DNA from: Rhodobacter sp. CACIA14H1
Lineage (GTDB): Bacteria; Pseudomonadota; Alphaproteobacteria; Rhodobacterales; Rhodobacteraceae
Reading direction: 5' to 3'
Assembly: GCA_000500915.1 (NCBI GenBank)
Contig: AYNO01000005.1
Location: forward strand, 1-58,581
DNA length: 58,581 nucleotides
Part shown: piece after piece, positions 41,733-50,728 of the stretch
How the letters are laid out: each line of letters starts with the position of its first letter
How positions within the stretch are numbered: position 1 is the first letter of the stretch
Notes under the pieces: generated by a model
Database searches by the model: none
The model's input: the letters and a program-made list of their open reading frames with translations, nothing else
What the model was told of the DNA's origin: nothing
Position numbers and translations under genes: made by a program

Positions 41733-42725
41733 TTACTCCGCCGGTTTCGCCACCTCTCCCTTGTCGGCTCTCGTCTTCCACAGGGAAAACGCCACGCCCG
41801 CACCAAGGATGGCGAAGGTGATGCCCAGCGACCAGCTCGGCGGGAACTTCTCCCAGCCCATCGCATCCGCGATGAAGATCTTGGACCCGATGAACACCAG
41901 CAGCAGCGACAGCGCATATTTCAGATAGGCAAACCGGTGCAGGATCGCCGCCAGCGCGAAATACAGCGCCCGCAGGCCAAGGATGGCAAAGATGTTCGAC
42001 GTATAGACGATGTAGGGGTCCGTCGTGATCGTGAACACCGCAGGCACCGAGTCCACGGCAAAGACAAGGTCCGCGATCTCGATCAGGATCAGCGCGATGA
42101 ACAGCGGCGTGGCATAGCGCACCATCTTGCCGCCCGCATCCGGCTTCTGCACGAAGAAGCTGTTGCCGTGCAGCTCGTCCGTCACGCGGAAGCGGCGCTT
42201 GATGAACTTCAGCACCGGATTGTCCGCGATGTTGTGTTCGCTATCGCCCACGAACAGCATCTTGATGCCGGTAAAGATCAGGAACACCGCGAAGATGTAC
42301 AGGACCCACGAATAGGACGCGACGATGGTCGCCCCCAGCCCGATCATGATGCCCCGCAGCACGATCACGCCAAGGATACCCCAGAACAGCACGCGGTGCT
42401 GATAGGCCCGCGGCACCGCGAAGAAGGCGAAGATCAGCGCGATGACGAAGACGTTGTCCATCGCCAGCGTCTTTTCCACCACGAAGGCGGTCAGGTAATG
42501 CGCGGTGGGTTCCCAACCCATCTGCCAATAGACAAAGCCGGAAAAGCCAAGTCCCAAGGCAATGTACATCGCCGAAAGCTTCAGGCTTTCCGCAACGCCG
42601 ATCTCGTGATCCCCGTCCTTGTGCAGGACGCCAAGGTCGAAAGCCAGCAGCGCCACGACCAGCGTGATGAAAAGCAGCCACATCCACATGGGCTTGCCCA
42701 GAAATAGCAGGAAGAGAAATTCCAT
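41733..42725 (-). CDS. TerC/Alx-family integral membrane protein
   Basis: A 330-residue protein with about nine membrane helices. The two acidic family motifs are AFDLGVLHK (near residue 28) and EKTLAMDNVFVIALIFAFF, repeated in the second half as LILIEIADLVFAVDSVPAVFTITTDP. Relatives export manganese (Alx, YceF-like groups) or confer tellurite tolerance; metal export is the likeliest role. The leader contains a 6-bp stem (CTCTCG/CGAGAG) but I could not fit a yybP-ykoY manganese riboswitch. Start ATG 42725, nine bases past a GAGAGGAC purine stretch. Confidence 0.88.
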   Translation of the reverse strand: MEFLFLLFLGKPMWMWLLFITLVVALLAFDLGVLHKDGDHEIGVAESLKLSAMYIALGLGFSGFVYWQMGWEPTAHYLTAFVVEKTLAMDNVFVIALIFAFFAVPRAYQHRVLFWGILGVIVLRGIMIGLGATIVASYSWVLYIFAVFLIFTGIKMLFVGDSEHNIADNPVLKFIKRRFRVTDELHGNSFFVQKPDAGGKMVRYATPLFIALILIEIADLVFAVDSVPAVFTITTDPYIVYTSNIFAILGLRALYFALAAILHRFAYLKYALSLLLVFIGSKIFIADAMGWEKFPPSWSLGITFAILGAGVAFSLWKTRADKGEVAKPAE

Positions 42726-42903
42726 TCCCCGTTGTCCTCTCTCGAACACATGTCCAAACGCCGAGAGGTCACGGGAACAGGGTCCGGGCATGACATCGAG
42801 GCGCACTCGATGCGGTCCGACATGGCGCTTTCGCGTCAGAGGGGCCCGGCCCGCCGCCGAAAGATGTGCAGCCGATGCGCTTTTTCAACCCCGCCGGACA
42901 CGG

Positions 42904-42929
42904 AAAAATCACGACCGTTCACGGCGGCG
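42904..42929 (-). terminator. Rho-independent terminator of the SDR gene
   Basis: CGCCGCCG and CGGTCGTG pair with one mismatch and two G-U pairs around a TGAA loop, followed by ATTTTT, 7 nt past the stop codon. It isolates the TerC-family leader from upstream transcription. Confidence 0.6.
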
Positions 42930-42935
42930 TTGGGT

Positions 42936-43769
42936 TCACCCCTCTGCCAGCAGCGCCGCCAGCCCCTCCCGATAGGTCGGATAAAGCAGCTTCACCCCAA
43001 GCTCGTCCTTGATCCGGTCGTTCCGAACCCGCTTGCTCTCGGCATAGAAGCTCCGCGCCATCGGCGTCATCTCGGCCTCGTCGTAAGGCACCGCAGGCGG
43101 CAGCGGCAGGCCCAGCAGTTCCGCAGCATGGCCGATCACATCCTCCGGCGGGGCAGGGTCGTCGTCGCAGACGTTATAGACCGCACCGGGGCGGGGCCGC
43201 GCCATCGATGCCTCCAGCACCTGCGCGATATCCTCCACATGGATGCGGCTGAACACCTGTCCGGGCTTGATGATCCGCCGCGCGGTGCCGTCGCGCACCT
43301 TCTCGAACGGTCCGCGACCGGGCCCGTAGATCCCCGCCAGCCGGAAGATGTGCAAGGGCAGCCCCAGCGCCGCCCAGCCCGCCTCGGCCTCCACCCGCGC
43401 CTGACCCCGCGCCGTGGCGGGCGTCAGCGGCGTCTCCTCGTCCACCCAGCCGCCCGCATGGTCGCCATAGACGGCCGTCGTGGAAAGATACCCCACCCAG
43501 TCCGGCCGCGCCGCCCGCAACTCTTCGGCATGGTCCCTCAGGATCGGGTCGCCCCCTTCGGGCGCCACCGATGTCAGCACATGGCTCGCCCGCGCCAGCG
43601 CCGGTGCCAGCGCCGCCGGCAGCACCAGCGGTTCCACACCCGCCGCCGCCATCCGCGCGGCCTTTGCCGGATTGCGCGTCGTGCCGATCACCGTCCAGCC
43701 CCGCGCCAGCAACCGCCGCGCCAGAGCCTGCGCCGAATAGCCGTGCCCTATGGAAAGAAGCGTGTTCAT
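42936..43769 (-). CDS. SDR-family NAD(P)-dependent epimerase/dehydrogenase
   Basis: A 277-residue extended short-chain dehydrogenase. It begins MNTLLSIGHGYSAQALARRL, a variant Rossmann motif (GHGYSA), and has YLSTTAVYGDHAGGWVDE, LHIFRLAGIYGPGRGPFEKV and SRIHVEDIAQVLEASM. The usual YxxxK is not obvious, so it may be a binding protein or use a variant active site (as in YeeZ-like proteins). It is monocistronic, divergent from amn. Substrate unknown. Confidence 0.82.
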   Translation of the reverse strand: MNTLLSIGHGYSAQALARRLLARGWTVIGTTRNPAKAARMAAAGVEPLVLPAALAPALARASHVLTSVAPEGGDPILRDHAEELRAARPDWVGYLSTTAVYGDHAGGWVDEETPLTPATARGQARVEAEAGWAALGLPLHIFRLAGIYGPGRGPFEKVRDGTARRIIKPGQVFSRIHVEDIAQVLEASMARPRPGAVYNVCDDDPAPPEDVIGHAAELLGLPLPPAVPYDEAEMTPMARSFYAESKRVRNDRIKDELGVKLLYPTYREGLAALLAEG

Positions 43770-43894
43770 GCCGCCGACCATGGCCCGCCTGCCCCACAAC
43801 CGCAAGGCGTCGCAAAGCCGTCACTTGCCCTCGCCCCCCGCTTTCGGATTAGATGCCGGATCAAACCGGCCAAGAAGAAACAAGAAAGAAAAGA

Positions 43895-45373
43895 ATGAAC
43901 GACGAAGCCCTTCCCATCCTGACCCCAGCCCCCGCCGCGCCCGAGTCCTTCACGGACCCCGCCGCCGCCGTCGCCCGGTTGGAAGAGCTTTACTTTGCCG
44001 CCACGGGCTTCCTGTCGCAACACTTCGCCGCCGCCGTCACCGGCCACAAACCGCAGGCCCGCATCCGCGCCTTCTATCCCGAAATCCGCCTGACCACGAC
44101 CTCGCACGTCAAGACCGACTCGCGCCTCTCCTTCGGCCATGTCGCCGGGCCGGGCACCTATTCCACCACCGTCACCCGCCCCGACCTCTTTGCCAACTAC
44201 CTGACCCAGCAGCTCGACCTCCTCATCCGCCACCACGGCCAGCCCATCGTCATCGGCCCTTCGGACACGCCCATCCCCGTGCATTTCGCCGTGGCCGGAA
44301 ACCCCAAGGTATCGGTCCCGCAGGAAGGCGTGCTGGAATTCTCGCTCCGCGACATCTTCGACGTGCCGGACCTTGCCACCACGAATGACGACATCGTCAA
44401 TGGCACCCGCCAGACCCACCCCGACGGGTCGCGCCCGCTGGCCCCCTTCACGGCACAGCGCGTCGATTACTCGCTGGCCCGCCTGATGCATTACACCGCA
44501 ACGGACGCCGCCCATTTCCAGAACCACGTCCTCTTCACCAACTACCAGTTCTACGTGGATGAATTCGAAGCCTATGCACGTCAGGCCCTGGCCGACCCGC
44601 AGTCCGGCTATACCGAATTCGTGGCGCCCGGAAACGTCTCCATCGCCGCGCCCGACGCGCCGCTGCCGCATCCGGCCAAGATGCCCCAGATGCCCACCTA
44701 CCACCTCAAACGCGCGGACGGGCAGGGGATCACGCTGGTCAATATCGGTGTCGGCCCGTCCAACGCCAAGACCGCCACCGACCACATCGCCGTCCTGCGC
44801 CCCCATGCCTGGCTCATGGTCGGCCACTGTGCGGGGCTGCGCAATTCCCAGTCCCTCGGCGATTTCGTCCTTGCCCATGCCTACCTGCGCGAAGACCACG
44901 TGCTGGACGACGACCTTCCCGTCTGGGTCCCCATCCCTGCGCTGGCCGAAATCCAGATCGCGCTGGAAGACGCGGTCGAGGAAGTCACCCAGCTCGAAGG
45001 CTACGAACTGAAACGCATCATGCGCACCGGCACCGTTGCCACCATCGACAACCGCAACTGGGAACTGCGCGACCAGTCCGGTCCCGTCCAGCGCCTGTCG
45101 CAATCCCGCGCCATCGCTCTGGACATGGAATCCGCCACCATCGCCGCCAACGGCTTCCGCTTCCGTGTCCCCTACGGCACGCTCCTCTGCGTCTCCGACA
45201 AACCGCTGCACGGCGAACTGAAACTTCCGGGCATGGCGTCGGAATTCTACAAGACACAGGTCGCCAGACACCTTCAGATCGGCGTGCGGGCGATGGAACG
45301 CCTGCGCGAAATGCCCATCGAACGCATCCACAGCCGTAAATTGCGCAGTTTCGACGAAACGGCCTTCCTCTAG
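43895..45373 (+). CDS. amn: AMP nucleosidase
   Basis: A 492-residue enzyme cleaving AMP to adenine and ribose 5-phosphate to adjust the adenylate pool. The N-terminal regulatory domain spans about 1-180; the C-terminal phosphorylase-like catalytic domain has LVNIGVGPSNAKTATDHIAVLRPHAWLMVGHCAGLR, ALDMESATIAANGFRFRVPYGTLLCVSDKPLHGELK in several linked blocks. The length matches E. coli Amn (484). Start ATG 43895 preferred over 43853 as it follows AAGAAAGAAAAG. Confidence 0.95.
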   Translation: MNDEALPILTPAPAAPESFTDPAAAVARLEELYFAATGFLSQHFAAAVTGHKPQARIRAFYPEIRLTTTSHVKTDSRLSFGHVAGPGTYSTTVTRPDLFANYLTQQLDLLIRHHGQPIVIGPSDTPIPVHFAVAGNPKVSVPQEGVLEFSLRDIFDVPDLATTNDDIVNGTRQTHPDGSRPLAPFTAQRVDYSLARLMHYTATDAAHFQNHVLFTNYQFYVDEFEAYARQALADPQSGYTEFVAPGNVSIAAPDAPLPHPAKMPQMPTYHLKRADGQGITLVNIGVGPSNAKTATDHIAVLRPHAWLMVGHCAGLRNSQSLGDFVLAHAYLREDHVLDDDLPVWVPIPALAEIQIALEDAVEEVTQLEGYELKRIMRTGTVATIDNRNWELRDQSGPVQRLSQSRAIALDMESATIAANGFRFRVPYGTLLCVSDKPLHGELKLPGMASEFYKTQVARHLQIGVRAMERLREMPIERIHSRKLRSFDETAFL

Positions 45374-45450
45374 CCGTTCCGTCATGTCACAAACCGCCTA
45401 CCGTGCCGGACGGGCAGAATTGGCTTGATTTGTTCGGCAAAACAGACTTT

Positions 45451-45503
45451 AGCGACACAAGTCGCTTCATGGACAGGGAAAGTCCCGCACCTAATAACGG
45501 GAC
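45451..45503 (+). promoter_or_regulatory. Two consecutive hairpins in the leader of the HU gene
   Basis: AGCGAC-ACAA-GTCGCT (45451-45466) and GTCCCG-N10-CGGGAC (45482-45503) are perfect inverted repeats in the 151-bp interval before hup. TTGATT/TTGTTC-type boxes upstream (45425-45436) with GACTTT about 17 nt on may be the promoter. The hairpins would lie in the 5' untranslated mRNA or act as operators. Confidence 0.5.
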
Positions 45504-45524
45504 CCGCAAACGAAGGAACATGAC

Positions 45525-45812
45525 ATGTCGAAACCGATGACCAAGACCCAGCTCGTCGCCGCGCTTGCCGAACAGATGGGCGCCGACAAGAAAACCGCGA
45601 ACGCCGCGCTGGACGCGATTGCCGCTGTCGTGTCGCGCGAAGTCGCCGCCGGCGGTGCCGTCACGCTGCCGGGTCTGGGCAAGGTCGTCTGCCGCGCCCG
45701 CCCCGAGCGTCAGGTGCGCAACCCCGCCACCGGCGAAACCGTGACGAAGCCCGCCGACAAGCAGGTCAAGTTCTCGATCGCCAAGGCGCTGAAGGACAGC
45801 GTCAACGCCTGA
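45525..45812 (+). CDS. hup: HU-family DNA-binding protein
   Basis: A 95-residue nucleoid protein that bends and compacts DNA as a dimer. The start MSKPMTKTQLVAALAEQMGADKKTANAALDAI is typical, the DNA-binding arm is RARPERQVRNPATGETV, and it ends in KFSIAKALKDSVNA. The proline that intercalates into DNA is in the RNPATGE tip. AAGGAAC precedes the ATG. A double-hairpin terminator region follows. Highly expressed genes of this type often carry structured leaders, as seen here. Confidence 0.95.
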   Translation: MSKPMTKTQLVAALAEQMGADKKTANAALDAIAAVVSREVAAGGAVTLPGLGKVVCRARPERQVRNPATGETVTKPADKQVKFSIAKALKDSVNA

Positions 45813-45818
45813 TCCTTT

Positions 45819-45871
45819 CGGCCCTAGAAAAATCAGGGCCGGAAACAGGGCCGCCCCGCAACGGGCGGCCC
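45819..45871 (+). terminator. Double hairpin terminator of hup
   Basis: CGGCCCT-N9-AGGGCCG (45819-45841) is followed by GGGCCGCCC-CGCAAC-GGGCGGCCC (45848-45871) and then TTCGCTTT. The second is a strong 9-bp stem and the more likely terminator. Confidence 0.8.
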
Positions 45872-45896
45872 TTCGCTTTGAACGGATGACCGACCG

Positions 45897-46772
45897 ATGG
45901 ACCTCCGCGCCCTTGTGATGGGCCTGATCTTTGCCCTGATGTGGTCCTCGGCCTTTGCCACCGCCCGCATCATCGTGGCCGATGCCGCCCCCCTGCACGC
46001 GCTGGCCGCCCGTTTCCTGATTTCGGGCCTGATCGCCATCGGCATCGCCGCCGCGCTGGGCGCACGGCTTCCGGCCCGCGACCAGTGGCGGTCCATCGCA
46101 GCCTTCGGCCTGCTGCAGAACGCGGCCTATCTCGGCCTCAACTTCGTCGCCATGCAATGGGTCGAAGCCTCGCTCGCCGTCATCATCGCGGCCTCCATGC
46201 CGCTGATGGTCGCCGCCCTCTCATGGGCCTTCAGGGGCGAAAGACTGCCCACCCTCGGCCTTGCGGGCCTCGTCGCAGGCTTCGCGGGCGTCGCCCTGAT
46301 CATGGGCACCCGCCTTGACGGCGGCGCGGACCCGCTCGGCACCCTCCTGTGCATCCTCGGCGCACTGGCCCTCGCCGTCGCCACGCTGACACTCCGCTCC
46401 GCCTCGGGCGCAAGGACGGGCCTTCCCGCACTCCTCATGGTCGTGGGCCTCCAGATGCTTGCAGGGACCGTCGCCCTCGCCATCCCGGCCGCGCTGGCCG
46501 AACCCTTCCGCCTGACCCCGACACCCGAACTGGCAGCCGCCTTCGCCTACCAGATCGCCATCCCCGGCCTTGCCGCCACCGTCCTGTGGTTTGCCCTCGT
46601 CCGCCGCATCGGCCCCACCCGCGCCGCGACCTTCCACTTCCTGAACCCCGCCTTCGGCACCGCCATCGCCGCGGCGCTTCTGGGCGAAACGCTGGGCCTC
46701 ACGGACCTGATCGGCGCGGCCATCGTGGCGGGCGGCATCCTTGCCGTGCAGATCAGCCGCCGCCCCGCCTGA
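45897..46772 (+). CDS. EamA/DMT-superfamily transporter
   Basis: A 291-residue membrane protein with ten predicted helices in two EamA repeats. Repeat 1 runs from MGLIFALMWSSAFATARIIV to GFAGVALIMG; repeat 2 from LLCILGALALAVATLTLRSA to LIGAAIVAGGILAVQIS, with the hallmark FHFLNPAFGTAIAAALLGETL. Such proteins export metabolites or amino acids; the substrate cannot be told. It lies 26 bp after the hup terminator and converges on a GST gene. Confidence 0.88.
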   Translation: MDLRALVMGLIFALMWSSAFATARIIVADAAPLHALAARFLISGLIAIGIAAALGARLPARDQWRSIAAFGLLQNAAYLGLNFVAMQWVEASLAVIIAASMPLMVAALSWAFRGERLPTLGLAGLVAGFAGVALIMGTRLDGGADPLGTLLCILGALALAVATLTLRSASGARTGLPALLMVVGLQMLAGTVALAIPAALAEPFRLTPTPELAAAFAYQIAIPGLAATVLWFALVRRIGPTRAATFHFLNPAFGTAIAAALLGETLGLTDLIGAAIVAGGILAVQISRRPA

Positions 46773-46773
46773 C

Positions 46774-47373
46774 TCACATCCCCTCTTCCCCCATCACCTT
46801 GCGGAACGCCGCCCGCTCCGCCCCCCGCGCCACCCAGTCGCGGATCGCCGGATCACCCGCTTCCATGTCGCGGAACCAGTGCCACGGCGACTGGATCAGG
46901 ATATCCGCCGCGCTGAACCGCTCGCCCAGCAGCCACGGCCCCCGCGCCAGCGCCGCCGAAATCCGCGCCTCCATTTCCGCGATCCCGCGATAGGTCGCCG
47001 TCAGCCACGGATGCGACAGTCCCGCCGCCTTCTGGATCATCACCGGCTCCATCACCGACCCGTACCAGAACAGCCATGTCAGATAGGCCCCCCTGTCCCG
47101 CTCGCCCGGCAAAGGCCCCATCCCCCCTTCCGGAAACATGTCCGTCAGCATCAGCATGACAGCCCCCGTTTCCGTCACCACCGCGCCATCCTCGTCCGCC
47201 AGCGCGGGCACCTTCCCCTCGGGATGCGGATTGGCCGGATCACGTGCCCCGCTGCCATCCTGACGGGGGATATCCACCACCCGCAGGTCCACCACATCCG
47301 CGACCCCCATCTCTTCCAGCAACACCCGCACCCGCGTGGCCCGGCTCCTTGGCGCATGGAACAATGTCAGCAT
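46774..47373 (-). CDS. Glutathione S-transferase family protein
   Basis: A 199-residue GST with the N-terminal thioredoxin fold (MLTLFHAPRSRATRVRVLLEEMG, NPHPEGKVPALADEDG, VTETGAVMLML) and the C-terminal helical domain (MSREVPERWRIQ-type block here WLLGERFSAADILIQSPWHW). The catalytic position holds RSRATRV, as in beta/Nu-like GSTs with a serine nearby. It diverges from a WYL regulator across 73 bp, so that regulator probably controls it. Detoxification substrate unknown. Confidence 0.85.
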   Translation of the reverse strand: MLTLFHAPRSRATRVRVLLEEMGVADVVDLRVVDIPRQDGSGARDPANPHPEGKVPALADEDGAVVTETGAVMLMLTDMFPEGGMGPLPGERDRGAYLTWLFWYGSVMEPVMIQKAAGLSHPWLTATYRGIAEMEARISAALARGPWLLGERFSAADILIQSPWHWFRDMEAGDPAIRDWVARGAERAAFRKVMGEEGM

Positions 47374-47446
47374 CGTCTTTCCTCCTTCGGCATTCACGAT
47401 ACCCGCGTTATGCTCCACCTCTCCTGCCAGTTCCCGTCAGCATCCC

Positions 47447-48139
47447 ATGCCACGATCCGACCGCCTCTTCCGCCTCCTCCACGCCCTGCGGACCCTGCCG
47501 CAGCCCGTCACCGCACAGCGGCTGGCCGAAGAAACCGGCGTTTCCCTCCGCTCGCTCTACCGCGACATCGCCGCCCTCCGCGCAGGCGGCGCCCTGATCG
47601 ACGGCGCCCCGGGTTACGGCTACACCCTGACCGAAGACCCCGCCCTTCCCCCCCAGATGTTCACCCGGCTGGAGGTGGAGGCGCTCACCCTCGCCCTCGC
47701 CGAACTGCGCCACATCGGCGACCCCGCCCTCTCGGCCGCCGCGAAATCGGCGCAGGCCAAGATCATCGCCACCCTGCCCGAACGCGTGCAGCGTCAGGCG
47801 CTCCACGCCGTGCAGGACACCTACCGTTTCGAAAGACGCCCCGCCTCCCCCCACCTGACCACCCTGCGCGAGGCGTCGTGGGACGAAGCCGAACTCCGCA
47901 TCACCTACCGCGACAAGGACGGCACGCCGACGGAACGGCCGGTATGGCCGCTTTCCATCGTCTTTCTGGATCACACGCTGATGCTTCTGGCTTGGTGCGG
48001 CCTGCGGCAGGACTTCCGCCGCTTCGACCTGTCACGCATCGGCAGCGTCACCCGCACGGGGGCGCATTTCCGCCCCCGCCGCGTGCCGCTGCTCCGCGAA
48101 TTCCACGCAAGGATGCGCTCCGGCATCCCGCCCGCGTGA
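47447..48139 (+). CDS. HTH and WYL domain transcriptional regulator (YafY/DeoR-like)
   Basis: A 230-residue regulator. The N-terminal HTH is SDRLFRLLHALRTLPQPVTAQRLAEETGVSLRSLYRDIAALRAGG (three helices, recognition helix SLRSLYRDIAAL). Central HTH-linked region EVEALTLALAELRHIG, then the WYL domain (ELRITYRDKDGTPTERPVWPLSIVFLDHTLMLLAWCGLRQDFRRFDLSRI), where the W-x-L signature is partly replaced by RPVWPLSIVF. WYL domains sense small ligands or nucleic acids. It faces away from the GST gene and likely controls it. Confidence 0.88.
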   Translation: MPRSDRLFRLLHALRTLPQPVTAQRLAEETGVSLRSLYRDIAALRAGGALIDGAPGYGYTLTEDPALPPQMFTRLEVEALTLALAELRHIGDPALSAAAKSAQAKIIATLPERVQRQALHAVQDTYRFERRPASPHLTTLREASWDEAELRITYRDKDGTPTERPVWPLSIVFLDHTLMLLAWCGLRQDFRRFDLSRIGSVTRTGAHFRPRRVPLLREFHARMRSGIPPA

Positions 48140-49378
48140 TCAGAACGCCAGTTCCCGATCCCCGCCCGCATCCTTCACGCGGTTCGGCAGGCCCATCACG
48201 TTCAGCAGGTTCATGAAGGGCCGGGGGTCCAGCTCCTCCACATTCACCATGGTCCCCACATCCCAGGTCCCGTCCGCCACCAGCAACGCGGCGGCAACCG
48301 GCGGAACCCCTGCCGTGTAGGAAATCCCCTGCGACCCGACCTCCGCAAAGGCCTCCGCATGGTCGGCCACATTGTACAGCATCACCTCCGCAGGCTTGCC
48401 GTCCTTCACGCCCTTGGCAATCGTGGCAATGCAGGTCTTGCCCGAATATCCGGGCGCCAGCGACGCCGGATCCGGCAGCACCGCCTTCACCACTTTCAGC
48501 GGCACCACCTCCAGCCCCTCGGCAGTCCGCACCGGCTTCTCGGACAGCAGGCCAAGGTTCTTCAGCACGGTGAAGACGTTGATGTAATGGTCCCCGAAAC
48601 CCATCCAGAACCGTACATCCGCCTTCGGATACCGCGCCGACAGCGAATGCACCTCGTCATGGCCGGTCAGATAGGCCTTCTGCTCGCCCACCACCGGCAT
48701 GTCCCAGACGCGGCCCACTTCGAACATCCGGTTCGGCTGCCACGCCCCGCCCTGCCAGCTATAGACCGTCCCCGTGAACTCGCGGAAATTGATCTCGGGG
48801 TCGAAGTTGGTGGCAAAGTATTTCCCGTGCGACCCCGCATTGATATCCACGATATCGATCGAAGTGATCTCGTCCAGGAACTCTTCCTCGGCCACCCGCG
48901 CCCAGGCATTCACCACGCCGGGGTCGAAGCCCACGCCAAGGATCGCCGTCACCCCCGCCGCCTTGCACCGGTCCCGCCGCTTCCATTCGTAATTGCCATA
49001 CCACGGCGGCGTCTCGCAGATCTTCCCCGCATCCTCGTGGATGGCGGTATCCATATAGGCCACCCCCGCTTCGATACAGGCCTCCAGCACCGGCATGTTC
49101 ACGAAGGCGGAGCCGACATTGATGACGATCTCCACCCCCAGCCGCCGGATAAGCGCCACCACGGCCGCGCTGTCCATCGCATCCACGGCATGGGCGGCAA
49201 ACACCCCCGGCACCTTCATCGCGCCCTTTTCATGCACCGATGCGATGATCGCCTCGCACTTCGCCACCGTCCGCGACGCGATATGCAGATCGCCCAGCCG
49301 GTCGTTATGCTGCGCGCATTTATGCGCCACGACCTGCGCCACACCGCCGGCACCGATGATCAGAACGTTGCGTTTCAT
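48140..49378 (-). CDS. Carboxynorspermidine synthase (saccharopine dehydrogenase family)
   Basis: A 412-residue NADPH-dependent enzyme. The Rossmann motif is VLIIGAGGVAQVVAHKCAQ. Family blocks include MDTAIHEDAGKICETPPWYGNYEWKRRDRCKAAGVTAILGVGFDPGVVNAWA (split over two loops) and SHGKYFATNFDPEINFREFTG. It couples putrescine or diaminopropane with aspartate semialdehyde to a carboxylated polyamine. nspC follows on the upstream side 42 bp away and would decarboxylate the product. Saccharopine dehydrogenase in lysine metabolism is excluded by the nspC partner. Confidence 0.9.
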   Translation of the reverse strand: MKRNVLIIGAGGVAQVVAHKCAQHNDRLGDLHIASRTVAKCEAIIASVHEKGAMKVPGVFAAHAVDAMDSAAVVALIRRLGVEIVINVGSAFVNMPVLEACIEAGVAYMDTAIHEDAGKICETPPWYGNYEWKRRDRCKAAGVTAILGVGFDPGVVNAWARVAEEEFLDEITSIDIVDINAGSHGKYFATNFDPEINFREFTGTVYSWQGGAWQPNRMFEVGRVWDMPVVGEQKAYLTGHDEVHSLSARYPKADVRFWMGFGDHYINVFTVLKNLGLLSEKPVRTAEGLEVVPLKVVKAVLPDPASLAPGYSGKTCIATIAKGVKDGKPAEVMLYNVADHAEAFAEVGSQGISYTAGVPPVAAALLVADGTWDVGTMVNVEELDPRPFMNLLNVMGLPNRVKDAGGDRELAF

Positions 49379-49420
49379 GGGAAGCACCCCCTTCAGGAAG
49401 GGCCGGACCATCCGGCAAGG

Positions 49421-50515
49421 TCAGCCGAGGTTTCCGGCAAAATCGGCATAGCCGAACTCACGCGCGACGGTCATGGACCCGTCCAGCTCCTTGATGACGA
49501 TGCTCGGCATCTTCACCCCGTTGAACCAGTTCTTCTTGACCATCGTGTAACCCGCCGCATCCGCGATGCTCAGCCGGTCCCCCACGTTCAAAGGCGCAGG
49601 GAAATTGAACTCGCCGAAGATGTCCCCCGCCAGACAGGACTTCCCGCAGATCATGTAGGGATGGTCCCCGCTGACCTCCATCTTCCCCGCCTGCCGGTAG
49701 ATCAGCAGGTCCAGCATATGCGCCTCGACACTGCTATCGACGATAGCCAGATCCTTGCCGTTGTTCATCACGTCCAGAACCGTCACCTCGAGGCTCGCCG
49801 CCCCCGTGATCGCCGCCTCGCCGGGCTCCAGATAGACCTGCACCCCGAACCGCTCCGAAAACGCCTTCAGCCGCGCCGCCAGCTTCGCCACCGGATAGCC
49901 CTCGCCCGTGAAATGGATGCCGCCGCCAAGGCTCACCCACTTCAACCGCGCCAGCAGACCGCCGAACTCCTCCTCGATCCGGCCAAGCTGCCGGTCGAAC
50001 AGGTCGAAATCCGCATTCTCGCAATTGTAATGGATCATGAAGCCCGACACGCGGTCCATCACCCGCTCGATCTTACCCGCATCCCATTCGCCCAGCCGCG
50101 AAAAGGGCCGCGCCGGATCGGCCAGATCGAAGCCGCTGGTCGAAAACCGCGGGTTCAGCCGCAGCCCCCGCGCGATGCCCGCCGACTGGTTGTCGAACCG
50201 CTCCAGCTGGCCCACCGAATTGAAGATGATCTTGTCCGCATAGCCCACGGCTTCCGCGATCTCATGCTCCGGCCAGGCCACCGAATAGGCATGGGTCTCC
50301 TTGCCGAACTTCTCGCGCCCCAGCCGCAATTCATACAGCGACGAAGACGTGGTCCCGTCCATATGCGCGCGCATCTGGTCGAAGACCGGCCATGTCGCAA
50401 AGCACTTCAGCGCCAGCAGGACCTTCGCCCCCGCCCCGTCGCGCAGCTCGTCCATGACGGCCATGTTCCGCGCCAGCTTCGCCCGGTCGATCAGGTAGAA
50501 CGGTGTCTGGATCAT
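49421..50515 (-). CDS. nspC: Carboxynorspermidine/carboxyspermidine decarboxylase
   Basis: A 364-residue fold III PLP decarboxylase. The cofactor lysine is K37 (KVLLALKCFATWPVF). Other blocks are GTTSSSLYELRLGREKFG, KWVSLGGGIHFTGEGYPV (PLP phosphate glycine loop), YLEPGEAAITGA, and the catalytic cysteine region YMICGKSCLAGDIFGEF. Start ATG 50515 follows GGGGGA. It is first of a two-gene operon with the carboxynorspermidine synthase, giving an alternative route to spermidine or norspermidine. Confidence 0.93.
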   Translation of the reverse strand: MIQTPFYLIDRAKLARNMAVMDELRDGAGAKVLLALKCFATWPVFDQMRAHMDGTTSSSLYELRLGREKFGKETHAYSVAWPEHEIAEAVGYADKIIFNSVGQLERFDNQSAGIARGLRLNPRFSTSGFDLADPARPFSRLGEWDAGKIERVMDRVSGFMIHYNCENADFDLFDRQLGRIEEEFGGLLARLKWVSLGGGIHFTGEGYPVAKLAARLKAFSERFGVQVYLEPGEAAITGAASLEVTVLDVMNNGKDLAIVDSSVEAHMLDLLIYRQAGKMEVSGDHPYMICGKSCLAGDIFGEFNFPAPLNVGDRLSIADAAGYTMVKKNWFNGVKMPSIVIKELDGSMTVAREFGYADFAGNLG

Positions 50516-50563
50516 GCGGCATCCCCCCAAGGGCCAAAGGGAAACAAGAGCGCGGCTATTTAG

Positions 50564-50597
50564 GGGCATACCCCCCCCGCGCAAGCCCCGTATGCCC
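50564..50597 (-). repeat. Inverted repeat in the nspC leader
   Basis: GGGCATAC (50564-50571) and GTATGCCC (50590-50597) are perfect complements separated by 18 nt, about 50-80 nt upstream of the nspC ATG. It could form a hairpin in the nspC mRNA leader or be a protein site. Confidence 0.4.
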
Positions 50598-50728
50598 ACT
50601 GCATGACGCGCCGATGACAAAGACCCGTCCGCCGGAAGGGCAGGGGGCAGCGAAACCTCACCATCCGGTGATCCCCCTTGGCAGCCCGCCGCGCCGGACA
50701 TAGCTGCCAAGGGAAAGCCAAGAAGTGG

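Noticed and set aside
42726-42900. Manganese (yybP-ykoY) riboswitch before the TerC-family gene
   Set aside because: The expected conserved loops could not be found; only a simple 6-bp stem is present in the leader.
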